DNA of 64,000 nucleotides, from NCBI GenBank assembly GCA_963575645.1, contig OY754465.1:37707501-37771500 (forward strand), written 5' to 3'. Below are positions 1 through 10,346 of the stretch, one piece after another (positions within the stretch are counted from its first letter, which is position 1; each line of letters starts with the position of its first letter). The notes under the pieces were generated by a model. The model was not told the DNA's origin. It worked only from the letters and a program-made list of their open reading frames with translations, and made no database searches. Made by a program: the position numbers and the translations under genes. This DNA is from Xanthostigma xanthostigma. Lineage: Eukaryota > Arthropoda > Insecta > Raphidioptera > Raphidiidae.

Positions 1-675
1 TTTGTCAAACAACGATTGCGATCCATAAATACGACATACGAACACTACGGAACCCTATCATGTGTATTTGTCCAACACGTGCTTGCTAGATTTTAATTTA
101 CAGTTTATTTATTATTATGTTATTTTTGACTGATGCAATTTTTAAAATCACTAAAATCTAATAATTACAACACACAAAAATTTTATAGTAAACTTAATTT
201 TCAAAAAATCCTAAATTACAACAAAACAGTAACCAAAATAACCAAATCTGGTTCCTGGCGGACGTCAGGTGCCTCTTTAGAGAAAATTCCGATCACGAAT
301 TTATCTTGAGCCGAATATCGGGATTGTTATCTTTAATACTGTATGTAATGAGACTAAAATATTGATGATTAAAATAAAACTGAAAGTTCGTATTTTTATG
401 GATGAAATAACGGAAACTGGCAAAAGTTGTGGAAAAACAATTCCAGCCAACTGGGCGACGAGACCATTCCAACATGTGATATAGTAGGTACCTACCTATA
501 ATAAGGAAAATAAAATTTCGGATATTTTGTGAAGTGACGTGGGTAATGGCTAGTATTCAATATGATATTTGCTATTCGTTACCGTGGTTACCTGCATAAT
601 GTGTTCCACGCATGTTTCACGGCATACAAAAATTAATCAAAGCATGCTTAGGTAGTTTATTTCTGAGAGAGCTAT
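1..675. other. AT-rich stretch, nothing recognised
   Basis: No open frame with protein-like composition, no RNA gene and no repeat shared with the rest of the window was seen. A run of alternating taggtacctaccta type near 487-500 is the style of short repeat I associate with moth genomes. Confidence 0.4.
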
Positions 676-1060
676 ACAAAACAAAAGAACAGCTGATTTG
701 TTCTTATTTTCAAAATATTTCCGAAACTATAAGGTTTAAAAAAATTTAACGAAACTTTCTTGAAAAAATAAATAGAATAATTGTCCGGTATGACAAGTAA
801 ACCATTATTATATTAAAAATACACTGTTATAGCATATACCTCTTCTGCGCATACGCCGATTTTCCCAAAAAACAATAGAGCTCTTCATATTTGCATACCA
901 AACATCCTCCCAAAATTTGGTTTAAATCCACTCATCGTTTGACCTGTATCGTGCTCACAGACTAACAGACGCACAGAGTTTTTCCAAAATTATGTTTTTT
1001 TGGATTCGGGGGACCTCAAAACGAAAAGATATTGTAAAATTTTGAAAAGTGATTTTTGAC
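676..1060 (+). repeat. Dispersed repeat family R1, copy 1
   Basis: This copy runs from acaaaagaacagctgattt through the motif tctgcgcatacgccgattt to caaaatttggtttaaatcc and then ggattcgggggacctcaaaa. The same order of motifs flanks the large satellite (18404-18903 and 23703-23912). A minus-strand piece lies at 12735-12832, and the ggacctcaaaa part recurs inverted near 48545-48640. It is non-coding and its class is not recognised. Confidence 0.7.
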
Positions 1061-1630
1061 CTAAACTAGTACCATTCCCCACTTGTTGATTGGAATGGTA
1101 AAAAAGATTCTTGATTCTGCAAAAATAATAAATGATTCGAATCGAATTAAGGATAGTTTTAGACAAAACCAAGTAAGTGCAGAGCAAAGAGACTCGAAGT
1201 TCGGTTGGCCCTGAATGTATAAAAGGGATCATCCGGTCGATATTGCGGCGACTGTATCTGTGAAGTCTTGCGATTGAAAAATGTGTGTGTCTATCGCTAT
1301 CGAATACAGCAATTCTTAACTTCTCCGCTGCGACGCCTATCGGATTATTCTTCAGAATGCACAGTTAAAAAGCAAATGAACTCTATTGTTATTATTTTTA
1401 TATTTTACGCGTCAATTTAGATGTGTAAACATCATTATGCGCATCCTCTCTCCCCTAAAAAGAATATATCTTAGGGTACAGTTGATAGAGTATTTGACAC
1501 TATAAAAATAAATGCTTAAATTATGTGAATACGCTAATTTATAGAACATCAGAAATTGTCGGTTGGTATTCTCAAAAACACGGAGTTGTTTTATTTAAAT
1601 TTTAAAATTATAATTTCTTAACATCTCAAT
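1061..1630. other. Intergenic, nothing recognised
   Basis: AT-rich sequence between a dispersed repeat and a foldback element. No coding, RNA or repeat signal was found beyond the short end of the R1-like repeat at its left. Confidence 0.35.
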
Positions 1631-2103
1631 AACAAAAAAATTAAACCGCCGAAAAACTGAAAAGCAAAAAATAATAAATCTTTTTATTTAACTAAGTTCT
1701 ATCTAAGTAGTTGAACGTATGTGACAGTCTAGTATATCTAAGTAATTTTGAGTCGGCGTCAACAATCCTTCGCCGAAAATCTCTGAGCGTTCACGAAGTT
1801 AATGTCAGCGACAGAGCAACCCGAACGCGCACACACTGAGGGCACACGTCTTTGCGAGTGGTCGTGTGGAGAGCGCATGTTTGGAATGTTAATGTTTATC
1901 GCTGGAGATTTCACGTATCATTGTTAATTTGATTTGTTTATTTCTTTTAGTGATCTTTGTTCATTGATTGTTTGACGCCGACTCAAAATTACTTAGATAT
2001 ACTAGACTGTCACATACGTTCAACTACTTAGATAGAACTTAGTTAAATAAAAAGATTTATTATTTTTTGCTTTTCAGTTTTTCGGCGGTTTAATTTTTTT
2101 GTT
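1631..2103. mobile_element. Foldback element with 137-bp inverted arms
   Basis: The left arm (1631-1767) and right arm (1966-2103) are reverse complements, differing by essentially one base in the run before acaatc. The spacer of about 200 bases is relatively GC-rich and holds no open frame. The outer ends read aacaaaaaaattaaaccgcc. Similar ends occur on the foldback at 50031-50234, so these may be related non-autonomous elements. No clear target duplication was seen. Confidence 0.85.
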
Positions 2104-2174
2104 AAAAAGTTTTTATTTTATAATTTTTTGTGGCTATATAATTTATAATTTGTAATACACAACTCAGCATGAAA

Positions 2175-2660
2175 ATCTGTGAGTGAACAATAAATCACTC
2201 CTATTTTCCCATCCTTAGGGTAGGATTTTTTTTCCAAATTTATATGAGACCAACCTCGAGGTATACCCTATCCAATAAAAAAATAATTATCAAAATCGGA
2301 CTACTCTGTAAAAAGTTATGCGTAGTCATACATTACAATCTGTGAGTGAACAATCAATAATCCCGTTTTCCTACCCTTAGGGTTGAAATTTTTTTTCCAA
2401 ATTTATATGGGACTAACTTCGGGGTATACCCTTTCCAATAAAAAAAAAATTATCAAAATTGGACTACTCGGTAAAAAGTTATGTGTGGTCATACATTACA
2501 ATCAGTGAGTGAACAATCAATTATCCCCTGTTTTCCTACCCTTAGGGTTGGAATTTTTTTACCAAATTTATATGGAACCAACTTCGGGGTATACCCTTTC
2601 AAACAAAAAAAAAATTATCAAAATCGGACTACTCTCTAAAAAGTTATGCGTGGTCATACA
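2175..2660 (+). repeat. Tandem repeat, three copies of 163 bp
   Basis: Copies start at 2175, 2338 and 2501, each opening with a version of atctgtgagtgaacaat and closing near aaagttatgcgtggtcatac. They differ by scattered substitutions. The block is followed at 2690 by cttgagaacctcctccg, the tail also present near 50490, so this is probably an internally expanded copy of that dispersed family. Confidence 0.85.
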
Positions 2661-2810
2661 TAAATAAAAAAAAATAAATAAAAAAAAAATATACGCGTCG
2701 ACTTGAGAACCTCCTCCGTTTTTGTTTTTCGTCGGTTAAAAAACACTACCCGCCCTGATGGTTTGAAGCGTGACGTCAGATTTGTAGAAAACACACATAT
2801 ACCTATATTA

Positions 2811-3426
2811 TACTAGCGGTTCCGTCCGGTTTCACCCGGGTGTAAAAGAACGAATGGGGAAGGGAGAAACATGAGTATAGTGTATTCATCTTAGTTTACC
2901 GAGATGAATGTTGTGTCCAAATTTCATGATGATCGGAGTTACCGTTCAAAAGTTTTTGTCGATAAAAAGCAGTATTTATACTTTTTTTAACTAATAATTT
3001 TTTTTAATTAATTAAATAAAATTAAAATAAATTTAATGTAAGCCTTAGAAGAAAGCAATGTAGAAATTAAAAAAAAATAAAAATATATTAACCCAACGTG
3101 GGGCTCGAACCCCCGACCCTGATATTGACAGTCGCATGCTTTATTGATTGAGCCACCGGGAGTTGTGTACTCAGAATGCTTATATGAGTATATTTAGTTA
3201 GTGCATTTCACATGAATAGAAGCTTATTTTTGAGATACATTTTGCAACATTTTTCATTAATGCTCCGCTCCTAATGGTCGTACCGTAATATTATATAGCC
3301 TATAGACTTCCTCAATAAATGGCCTATCCAATAAAAAAAATTTCTTTCAATTTGAACCAGTAGTTCCTGAGATTAGCGCGTTCAAACAAACACACAAACT
3401 CTCCAACTTTATATATTAGTATAAGA
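2811..3426 (+). mobile_element. Short dispersed retroelement-like repeat, interrupted by a tRNA-like unit
   Basis: The head begins tactagcggttccgtccgg and contains a stretch near catgatgatcggagtt. The tail ends in ctccaactttatatattagt. A second copy with the same head and tail is at 34743-35131. Tails of this kind are common in insect RTE-like or SINE-like families; the class is inferred from memory. The copy is interrupted by a minus-strand tRNA-like unit at 3091-3162. Confidence 0.65.
3091..3162 (-). pseudogene. Degenerate tRNA-Asp-like unit (GTC loop)
   Basis: Read on the minus strand, spacing follows tRNA geometry. There is an A-box-like start at TGGCTCAATC, an anticodon loop CTGTCAA (anticodon GTC) and a near-ideal B box GGTTCGAGCCC with a five-base T stem carrying one mismatch. 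The acceptor and anticodon stems pair poorly, so it is unlikely to be a working tRNA gene. It could be the head of a tRNA-derived SINE, since the low-coordinate side (its 3' side) is A-rich. Confidence 0.5.
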
Positions 3427-4145
3427 TACACACGATGCCCACACGTGAGTAAACAATAAAGGAGCCTCGTATAAACCATACCGAGCCTTATTTGTGCTTA
3501 TTTGTTTAATACAAGAATGACGTCAGAGTACGTAATTGTAAACATGACAGCTCGTGTTTTCGTGCCAACTTACATATTTAAAATTTTGAGTGGTATTTTT
3601 ATCCTATTTTAAGACAATTTAAAAAAGTTAGTTAGCCTATTCGTAAGTTCAGTGAGACGCTTATCTGCACTGTTAGAAAATTTTCTAGGCGGGGGTAAAA
3701 ATAAAATTTACTTTGGTAAGCCGTTGGAGTTAGTGATAAGATAGACGCTGATGACCTCAGCTGTCTAGCGTCTATAATGTACAGTTCATTCATTCAGTCA
3801 GTGATATCTGTCAAATTCTATTTAACGACAATAGATATGTTTACACATAAATCGATAGTTGCCTAGCATTTTTCTGTTTGCATTGATTATTTACAGTTAT
3901 TTGCACTGGACAACAATAATAACTTCGTGCCCTATAAAATAACTGCTTTTCGTGTTTGTATAGTGGAAGAAAAACTATAAATTTGGCACTAGTACGTAAT
4001 GATATTATGACCTCGAGTGACTATTCAAACTAGTTAGTCGCTCGTTTTAACTTAATGTCACCTGCTCGTATTACCTTTATTTACGAATGAGATACATAAA
4101 CTACTATTATGAGGGTAATTTTTGTATATATTTTTTCCATTTCTG
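3427..4145. other. Intergenic, 3' side of the secreted-protein gene
   Basis: No gene, RNA or repeat recognised. This is the region downstream of the minus-strand gene that ends at 4273. Confidence 0.35.
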
Positions 4146-4151
4146 TTTATT
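4146..4151 (-). terminator. Candidate polyadenylation signal AATAAA
   Basis: The plus strand reads tttatt, that is AATAAA on the minus strand, about 120 bases after the stop codon of the secreted-protein gene. Several other A/T-rich hexamers are nearby, so the choice of signal is an inference. Confidence 0.4.
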
Positions 4152-4272
4152 TATAATAAAATAGAATAATATTTTAAAAAATACTATAATAACTATTATA
4201 TTATTATAATTAAAATTGTAATATTTTTAATTGAAACTACCTTTCATGTAACATGATTTTCATGAAGAATTA

Positions 4273-5886
4273 TTATGTTTTAATGTCTGTTGTAAATTTG
4301 AAAAGAGCTTTGGGGCTCTCAAAAATATCACCAACAAGAGCTTTTGGTTGTGTATACAACCAGTTGTTTTCAATTCGAGAATCTAAATTTATATATTCAT
4401 TATATTTAGCGTTTTTTATGTAACATAAATCTCCTGAGGGTTCTAGAATCCATTGAGCATAGTTTGGTAAGTCAGTCCTAGTAAATTTTTCAACGTATAA
4501 AAATCGTCCTTTTACATTATTGTGAAGTTCTAGTTTGGAAGATGAATAAGTATACTCTTTCAGAGAATTTTGTATTCCACAATGAATGTTGTCATTCAGG
4601 AAAATGATTTTTTTCGGTATGGAATATGTCACATTTTCAGAATTAGTCATATAGAAATTATCATTAAATACTGCTATTTTTATGCACTCAGGAAATGCGT
4701 TTTTTAAATTTTCGATCTTTACTTGATAAATTTTGTTCAGATATACATAATCAGTACTTTTTATTATTTTTTTCAAATCATTTGCGATAACGGTCACTAA
4801 ATCTAAGTCGCCATTGTCTTTCATGTTCTCGAACAACGCAATATATGCTAAAATTTTGAAATCAGTTTGTTCAATTGTGCGAATAAAATCAACAATTTCT
4901 TTTACACTTTCGTCCTTATAGTATTTATTACTTATTAGTTTCCTTGCATAATTTGCTTTTAAATCCACCAGAAGTAACCTAGTATTTTCATCGTTTTTAG
5001 TTTTTCGTATTTCATTACTAATTCGTGTTAACATCCGATTAGTCATTTGACCGCTCATAATCACCGAATTAGCTAACGTTTCCATTGCAATTAATTTTTT
5101 ATCTTTGACCTCAATTTTGCTGCACACATCCATTAAAAAATTGAAGTCACCAACATTCTTACTAAAAATTCTTTTTATCAATGAAGAGATCTTTTTAAAG
5201 TCGTTTGTTAAATTTATTGTTGCAAGGGTAGTATCATTATCGTACTCAAAAAGATCTTCAGTTGATTCGTCATTTTTATTGACATTTCGTTGAGAAAATC
5301 GGTCGACTGCTTGTTCAAGTTTTTCCATCCGTCTTTGGACATTTTGCGCAAGTACTTTCATACTGTATCCCAGTAGCGATACTTCCTCAGATAATTTCTT
5401 TTGAGAAGCTTCATTTACCAATCTTTCTGACAGCGTTTTTTCATTAATGTTGTCTGATAATTTGTCTCGTAATAATTTAATTTCATTTATAATACTTTCT
5501 TGCACAAAATTGTTATGTTTCTGTAAGTTTTTTTCAGCGCTGCTTATTGAGCGTAATTCTCGCCAAAATGAGTCCATTGATTGGTTGAAAAGTGTGACGA
5601 AATGTTCAGTATTTCGATGAAGCAGTGCCGATATACTTTTTCTGGTTAATTGTGCTTCATTTTGGTTGTCGAACCAGTTATCGAACTTGACATGAAGTGA
5701 CCGCAATTCTTTTGTTATATTTGTGAGGATTGGTTCCGGTTCGCAGTAAGTTAAATACTTTAAATCGTCCGCCGGTCCGTCTAGTCCATTGATTATTACA
5801 TCCGGTGCTGGATGAATAGCTTCCGTAATTATTTGAACGCAACTGGCAAATAGTAAGCTGCAGGCTAGTGTGCGCATTTTTAACAT
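4273..5886 (-). CDS. Uncharacterised secreted coiled-coil glycoprotein, 537 aa
   Basis: This is the longest intact non-repetitive frame in the window. I start it at ATG 5886 (MLKMRTLACS) rather than the upstream ATG at 5907, because a strong 3' splice site (gtgttctatttcag) ends at 5894. Translation therefore begins seven bases inside the exon. Residues 1-25 form a typical signal peptide. Residues about 60-210 are rich in charged heptad-like segments and probably form coiled coils. Five N-glycosylation sequons are visible (NIT, NQS, NDT, NLT, NVT). The C-terminal 150 residues are aromatic-rich with a WILEPSGDLCYIKN stretch that could be a beta-trefoil-like or other beta domain; that is a guess. 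No catalytic motif was recognised and I cannot name the family. It is intact, with one coding exon and an inferred non-coding first exon. Confidence 0.8.
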   Translation of the reverse strand: MLKMRTLACSLLFASCVQIITEAIHPAPDVIINGLDGPADDLKYLTYCEPEPILTNITKELRSLHVKFDNWFDNQNEAQLTRKSISALLHRNTEHFVTLFNQSMDSFWRELRSISSAEKNLQKHNNFVQESIINEIKLLRDKLSDNINEKTLSERLVNEASQKKLSEEVSLLGYSMKVLAQNVQRRMEKLEQAVDRFSQRNVNKNDESTEDLFEYDNDTTLATINLTNDFKKISSLIKRIFSKNVGDFNFLMDVCSKIEVKDKKLIAMETLANSVIMSGQMTNRMLTRISNEIRKTKNDENTRLLLVDLKANYARKLISNKYYKDESVKEIVDFIRTIEQTDFKILAYIALFENMKDNGDLDLVTVIANDLKKIIKSTDYVYLNKIYQVKIENLKNAFPECIKIAVFNDNFYMTNSENVTYSIPKKIIFLNDNIHCGIQNSLKEYTYSSSKLELHNNVKGRFLYVEKFTRTDLPNYAQWILEPSGDLCYIKNAKYNEYINLDSRIENNWLYTQPKALVGDIFESPKALFKFTTDIKT

Positions 5887-5893
5887 CGATCTC

Positions 5894-6296
5894 CTGAAAT
5901 AGAACACAAAATATAATCAATACAAAAAAATGTTAAAGCCGGTTGACCTGTGGGCCAACCCTAAAAATTTCAGCTATGTGCGTTAAATGCGTTACAATAA
6001 ATTGATACTGTTGTGTTTATAAAGACTATAAAGAAAATTATCAAGAAATTCTGAGTTATAAGTGAATAAAAAAGAATTTGTTTAATTTTATTACTATTCT
6101 AACAGTATAAGTGAGGATTCGTACTAGATAGTACTAGATAGTTGACAAGCATGCAATTTACATGTAATAGCATATTATGTAACCGTGCAAACGAATAGCA
6201 AATATCATAATAATACTAGGCGCTACTCGCCTTACCGCACGCGTTTTTGAAGTTGGAATGGTTCCAATTGGCTGGATTTTTTTATAGACTTTTATA
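5894..6296 (-). promoter_or_regulatory. TATA promoter, short non-coding exon and intron of the secreted-protein gene
   Basis: On the minus strand a TATAAAAG box lies at 6296-6289. A start site is plausible 30-37 bases downstream. A donor GCG|GTAAGG at 6236/6235 would close a first exon of only about 25 bases. The acceptor tctatttcag ends at 5894, giving an intron of about 342 bases. All three signals are visible; their use together is inferred. TATA boxes with tiny first exons are common in abundantly expressed insect secreted-protein genes. Confidence 0.45.
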
Positions 6297-6608
6297 TTAA
6301 AGTTAATTTAAGTTTTTCTAAACTTTTCAATTCACCGTTTTGTTATGACAAAGAATTTCATGAAACAATAATCGACTCGTCATTCAAACAAACACACACA
6401 TTGTTGTCTAACGACAATCAACTCGTCATTCTAACAAAGACACACTGATTGTTGTGGGCTGACAACAATCGGCTTGATTGGTGTTCCAACAATATGCGTT
6501 ATAGGTAAAAAGGGCTTTGTTGTCAAATTCCAGACAACAATGAAAGCAACAAAGGAAAGAATTATCCAGCGCCTATATAATAAACCACTAGATAGCTTAG
6601 TGGGGACA
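6297..6608. other. Intergenic with a short imperfect direct duplication
   Basis: A segment containing actcgtcattcaaacaaac near 6370 is repeated imperfectly near 6420 (actcgtcattctaacaaag), each followed by ttgttgt. The sequence continues directly after the hAT at 7546, so this flank and the one after 7545 were one piece before insertion. A solo LTR was considered but is not supported. Confidence 0.4.
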
Positions 6609-6616
6609 CAGTCACA

Positions 6617-7537
6617 CAGTGTTGTCACATCTACCAACTTTTTGGTAGTTCTACCTATTTCGCTCCTAGTCTACCTATCTACCAACATGATCTATAAATC
6701 TACCTATTTTTGAAGTTATGAAAACAAATCAAATCAAATTTTACCAACTTTTGAATTAAGTCGTATTGTGTAACGAATTACGGATTAAGCAAGTAATTAA
6801 AGCAAGTGGAGTAGCGAGTATTTTAGTAACTAAATTACCCACTACTTGACTACATTATACTAGCTTAGTGCGAACTAACGTTTATTGTTTTGCGAATGCG
6901 AACTAACCTTTATTCAAGTAGGCAAAATTCGGGTTGGTAAATAGTAAGTTACCATTTAATAATCCAAATTTTACATACCAAAATATTTATTACCAAAAAT
7001 GGGGAGCCTAGCTCTGAGCACTTAAAACTGTTTAACAAAAACATAATTAATATACGTATATTATGTAATATTATTATTTATGTTTCATATATAAAATAAT
7101 ACACATGTTATGGTCTAAGAACTGGCTACGGAGAAAATGGGTGACTCGGTGCAGAGCTGAAAATCTTCAGAATAATAGGAGATAGTACAAGTAAGTAGGG
7201 GAAAGATTGCCAGAAGGCTAGGCGGAAGATAAAGAGCCGCCAGAAGGCGCTAATGTTACGAAATTGCCAGAAGTGCACTGATTTTTTGCAACATTAGTGC
7301 CTTCTGGCGGCTTTTTATCTTCCGCCTAGCCTTCTGGCAATTTTTTCCCTAATTACTTGTACTATCTCCTATTATTCTGCAAATTTTCAGCTCTGCACCG
7401 AGTCACTTATTTCACACATCTCTCCGTCTATTACGGTAGATGAAGATCTACCGATTTTCTTTTTTCAAATCTACCAATTTCTACCAATTTTCTGCAGTTC
7501 ATCTACCATTTTTCTAAAATTAGGGTTGGCAACACTG
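6617..7537. mobile_element. Non-autonomous hAT element, 921 bp
   Basis: Ends read CAGTGTTGTCAC on the left and, inverted, CAGTGTTGCCAAC on the right. An exact 8-bp target duplication CAGTCACA lies at 6609-6616 and 7538-7545. An 8-bp duplication with CA(G)-type ends defines the hAT superfamily. No transposase remains. The interior has many taccaacttt/ctaccaat motifs near both ends, perhaps subterminal binding repeats. A second, palindromic element lies inside at 7128-7427. Confidence 0.88.
7128..7427. mobile_element. Palindromic MITE nested in the hAT
   Basis: Arms of about 120-130 bases are near-perfect reverse complements: left from gtgactcggtgcagagct to ggcgctaatgtt, right the mirror image from aacattagtgcc to ccgagtcac. 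The loop is about 30 bases. There is no open frame. The similarity weakens outward at acggaga on each side. It is younger than the hAT copy that holds it. Confidence 0.88.
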
Positions 7538-7545
7538 CAGTCACA

Positions 7546-8342
7546 GTCGTACAGTGTCCCTCATCGAGAACAATCGACATAAATTCGACATAAATTAACA
7601 GTCAGTGAACAGTGCTGAGGTAACTGCTGAAATAAATATAAATAATCTCTTGTAGATAAATAAATAAATGAACTGTATAAATAATAGTGTACGAAATAAA
7701 TAGAATTGTATATAGTGAATAAACAAATAGCGTGCAAGGTAAATTATTTTGGTGTGCTCCTCTGTTGTAAATAATCTTGTGTATATAGTTGTATAGTGAC
7801 TTTGTATTCTTTATTACTTATTTTTTTATTTTATTAGTTAGAACTGCTGTTTTGTTTCTGTTACGTTATAGAAAAGTGCTTTTTAGTTTGTTTATGTTTT
7901 GTTAACGTTATTATTATTATAAATAAATAGTTTCCACCACGAATTAGAACAGTTTTGTTACAGTATAAACACGTAGATTAGGAGTTATGAGACAAAAAAC
8001 GTGAAAAAATGTTATTTTTCTTTGAAGATTTTTAAAACTACGTGACCGATTGACTCCAAAATCTATTCAGATCTAACTCTCAACAAATTATTTCGAAGGC
8101 CGCAAACCCGATTTCAATCAGTTATATCGTACGTACACACATCAGTATGGACGTCCATCTAAAAATAGTCCGAATAGCTTTTTGAGACCCCAAAATGTCG
8201 AAATCTGAAGAAAATCCGATTTTCGAAAATCGGACCAAAACTTTTTGAAAATTTTCAATAGCGGGAAGCTAGTAAATAAAGATTAAAACTATGGATTATC
8301 AGTTAAAACAATTCCGGGGTGAACGATAACGGGGTTTGCGAA
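7546..8342. other. Intergenic, nothing firm
   Basis: AT-rich sequence with several aataaataaa runs. A segment near 8040-8060 (gaccgattgactccaaaat) resembles one near 49860 (gattttggagtcaatcggtc) in inverse orientation, so a dispersed repeat probably begins here. No gene seen. Confidence 0.35.
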
Positions 8343-8460
8343 TTAAATAGTTAATTGTTTGAATAGAACTGCGTTTTCTAAAAAATGTATATTTAATTGA
8401 CAGTCAATTAAATATATATTTTTTAGAAAACGCAGTTCTATTCAAACAATTAACTATTAA
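8343..8460. mobile_element. Perfect-palindrome MITE, about 118 bp
   Basis: The sequence from aatagttaattgtttgaata to the centre at 8401 is mirrored almost base for base to 8460, with a 2-base loop. The outer bases read ttaa on both sides, so a TTAA target (piggyBac-like) is possible, but it overlaps the palindrome and cannot be proved. Confidence 0.85.
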
Positions 8461-9631
8461 CAAAATGCCGCTCAGAATAAATAAATCATTTTCCAAATTT
8501 TGAAAAAAATGCAGGACGTAACGTTGACACTCAAACAAATATTAGGTCGCTCAAATATTATGAAGCTTCTCATTTTGTATTTTAAGTAACTCAAATGGAT
8601 GTTTGTAAGTTGCTGTTCTGTTGATTTTTCGTCACGCGCAGTCAGTCGCTCACTTAATAATACAGTAACCCAAATTGATTATTTTTGTCACCCAAAATTG
8701 TAATTTACAGTCACTCGTTTAAATACTACCCTTTTAAAATTGGAACGGTGATAATTTTTCATACTTCATTCTATGCTGTCTATGAGCAATTGTCAATCAG
8801 AAAACAATATCTTGTCACGTGGATATCGTCATAAACATTCACTTTTGTTATCATTCGAACTGTCATTGCGCGCGCATCCATCTACAAAACACGCATCGTG
8901 TAAAGCCAACACATACATTAAACAAAATTCCAAAATTCAGCGCCACAGCACGTTTGAAATATAGCAACGAAATCAAGCAGTGAATCTAGTAGCAAAACCA
9001 GCCTCGTGTGCAGTGGTCTTTCACTACTTGGAATAAGTAAATAGGTCTTTTAAATATATAGATAATTTTTTAAATAAAATAGAGATACCATCTACTAAAA
9101 TATAGTATAGTATTTAAAACACAGGTTTGTATACTCATTTTTTATTTTTTTAAAATAGGATATCTAATTATAAATTCAAAATTTATTTTATACTCACTTT
9201 TAAAATGGTTTAAAACTAATAAACACTAATATTTAGAGTTGTTAGTTACTTTTAAAATATTTTCAAATTGTAGCACCGCCACTTAAAACAGCTGTGAAAC
9301 ACATGATTAATTAATAAAATGATTGTGCTTCAATTTGTGTTATAAAAATATGTATACAAATTTACAACTTATCTATTTTGTTTTTCTTCCTGAATATAGA
9401 TAAAATTTTATTTATATTGTGACCTCATGTTATTGAAGTTTGTATGTATACAAAAGTTAAAAAATGATAAAACACAAATCGAAACTACCAGTATAATTAA
9501 AAAAAAAATATTTTTCTTTTGGCCCCTTTACACAGAATGGATCAGATTAATCTGGTGAGCTGTTTAGAACTTTAGATTGACAGAAATTTTATTTTGCAAT
9601 ATAAATATATTTTTTTTATTCTGAATAAAAA
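8461..9631. other. Intergenic, nothing recognised
   Basis: No protein-like frame, RNA gene or shared repeat was seen in this AT-rich stretch. Confidence 0.35.
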
Positions 9632-9651
9632 ATAGATAGATAGATAGATAA
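9632..9651. repeat. GATA microsatellite
   Basis: About five tandem GATA/TAGA units. Confidence 0.9.
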
Positions 9652-9701
9652 TATATTTGTGTTGCCATTAATTTGGATACAAATCGTCACATAGCATAAA
9701 T

Positions 9702-10064
9702 CTACATATTAAAAAAATTTGGACATAACGACACAATAAACCATTTGTCATATTCAAATTCAAATGTGTTTAAAATCCTTGATGCTTTGGATGTGGATTC
9801 GTCAAAAAAGATACATAATATAGCACTATAAATGATTATTGCTTCGGCAAAAGCCATTAGTATAACAAAAAAAAAAAACAATAAATATATATTTGTCTTC
9901 AGCACTCGCCTATTCTTTGCGACACAAGATTTATATATTTTTTTAGTCCTAAAACTTTGGATTTCTTCTGATAGACCGATTTGGATATTTTTCTTTAATT
10001 GCTGATATAACTCAGAATTGCCACTTCCATTTTGCTTAGCCATTTTTTTTAATGTTGAATTCAT
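9702..10064 (-). CDS. Possible small single-pass membrane protein, 120 aa
   Basis: The frame is open upstream to 10190, but the first ATG is at 10064 (MNSTLKKMAK). A polar, lysine-rich N-terminal half (residues 1-57) is followed by one long hydrophobic helix (about 60-88, with a run of five Phe) and a short tail rich in acidic and aromatic residues. Two AG dinucleotides in a plausible acceptor setting lie just upstream (ctacccag near 10090 and gtacacag at 10065), so this could be a terminal exon. No family was recognised and no promoter was seen. It could also be a chance frame in AT-rich DNA. Confidence 0.28.
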   Translation of the reverse strand: MNSTLKKMAKQNGSGNSELYQQLKKNIQIGLSEEIQSFRTKKIYKSCVAKNRRVLKTNIYLLFFFFVILMAFAEAIIIYSAILCIFFDESTSKASRILNTFEFEYDKWFIVSLCPNFFNM

Positions 10065-10346
10065 CTGTGTACTTTGTCTTATCGACGGGTACTGGGTAGG
10101 CACAGCTGTCTTTTTAAAATGACGTGAACAAAATATAGGTACGCAATATAAACATGTGTTCAAAAATAATACATCATTCAGATTTTTCAATGAATTTTTA
10201 GTATTGAAGAAATTGTGCGATTGGAAGCACGTTTTGTTTTTTTGATGAAAGCTTGAAATTTCTAGGCGATAGTAAACACGTATTGTGAAGGCATGTGGGA
10301 AAGATTTGCTATCTGCAATATATCTATAACTCTGCGCGGACGTTTA

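Noticed and set aside
3091-3162. Functional tRNA gene
   Set aside because: Acceptor and anticodon stems do not pair adequately despite a good B box.
5887-5907. Upstream ATG at 5907 for the secreted protein
   Set aside because: It lies in the inferred intron, upstream of a strong acceptor ending at 5894, and would mask the signal peptide.
6361-8000. Solo LTR of a Gypsy or BEL element
   Set aside because: A TATA-like box and A-rich runs are present, but no TG...CA ends with a short target duplication could be defined.
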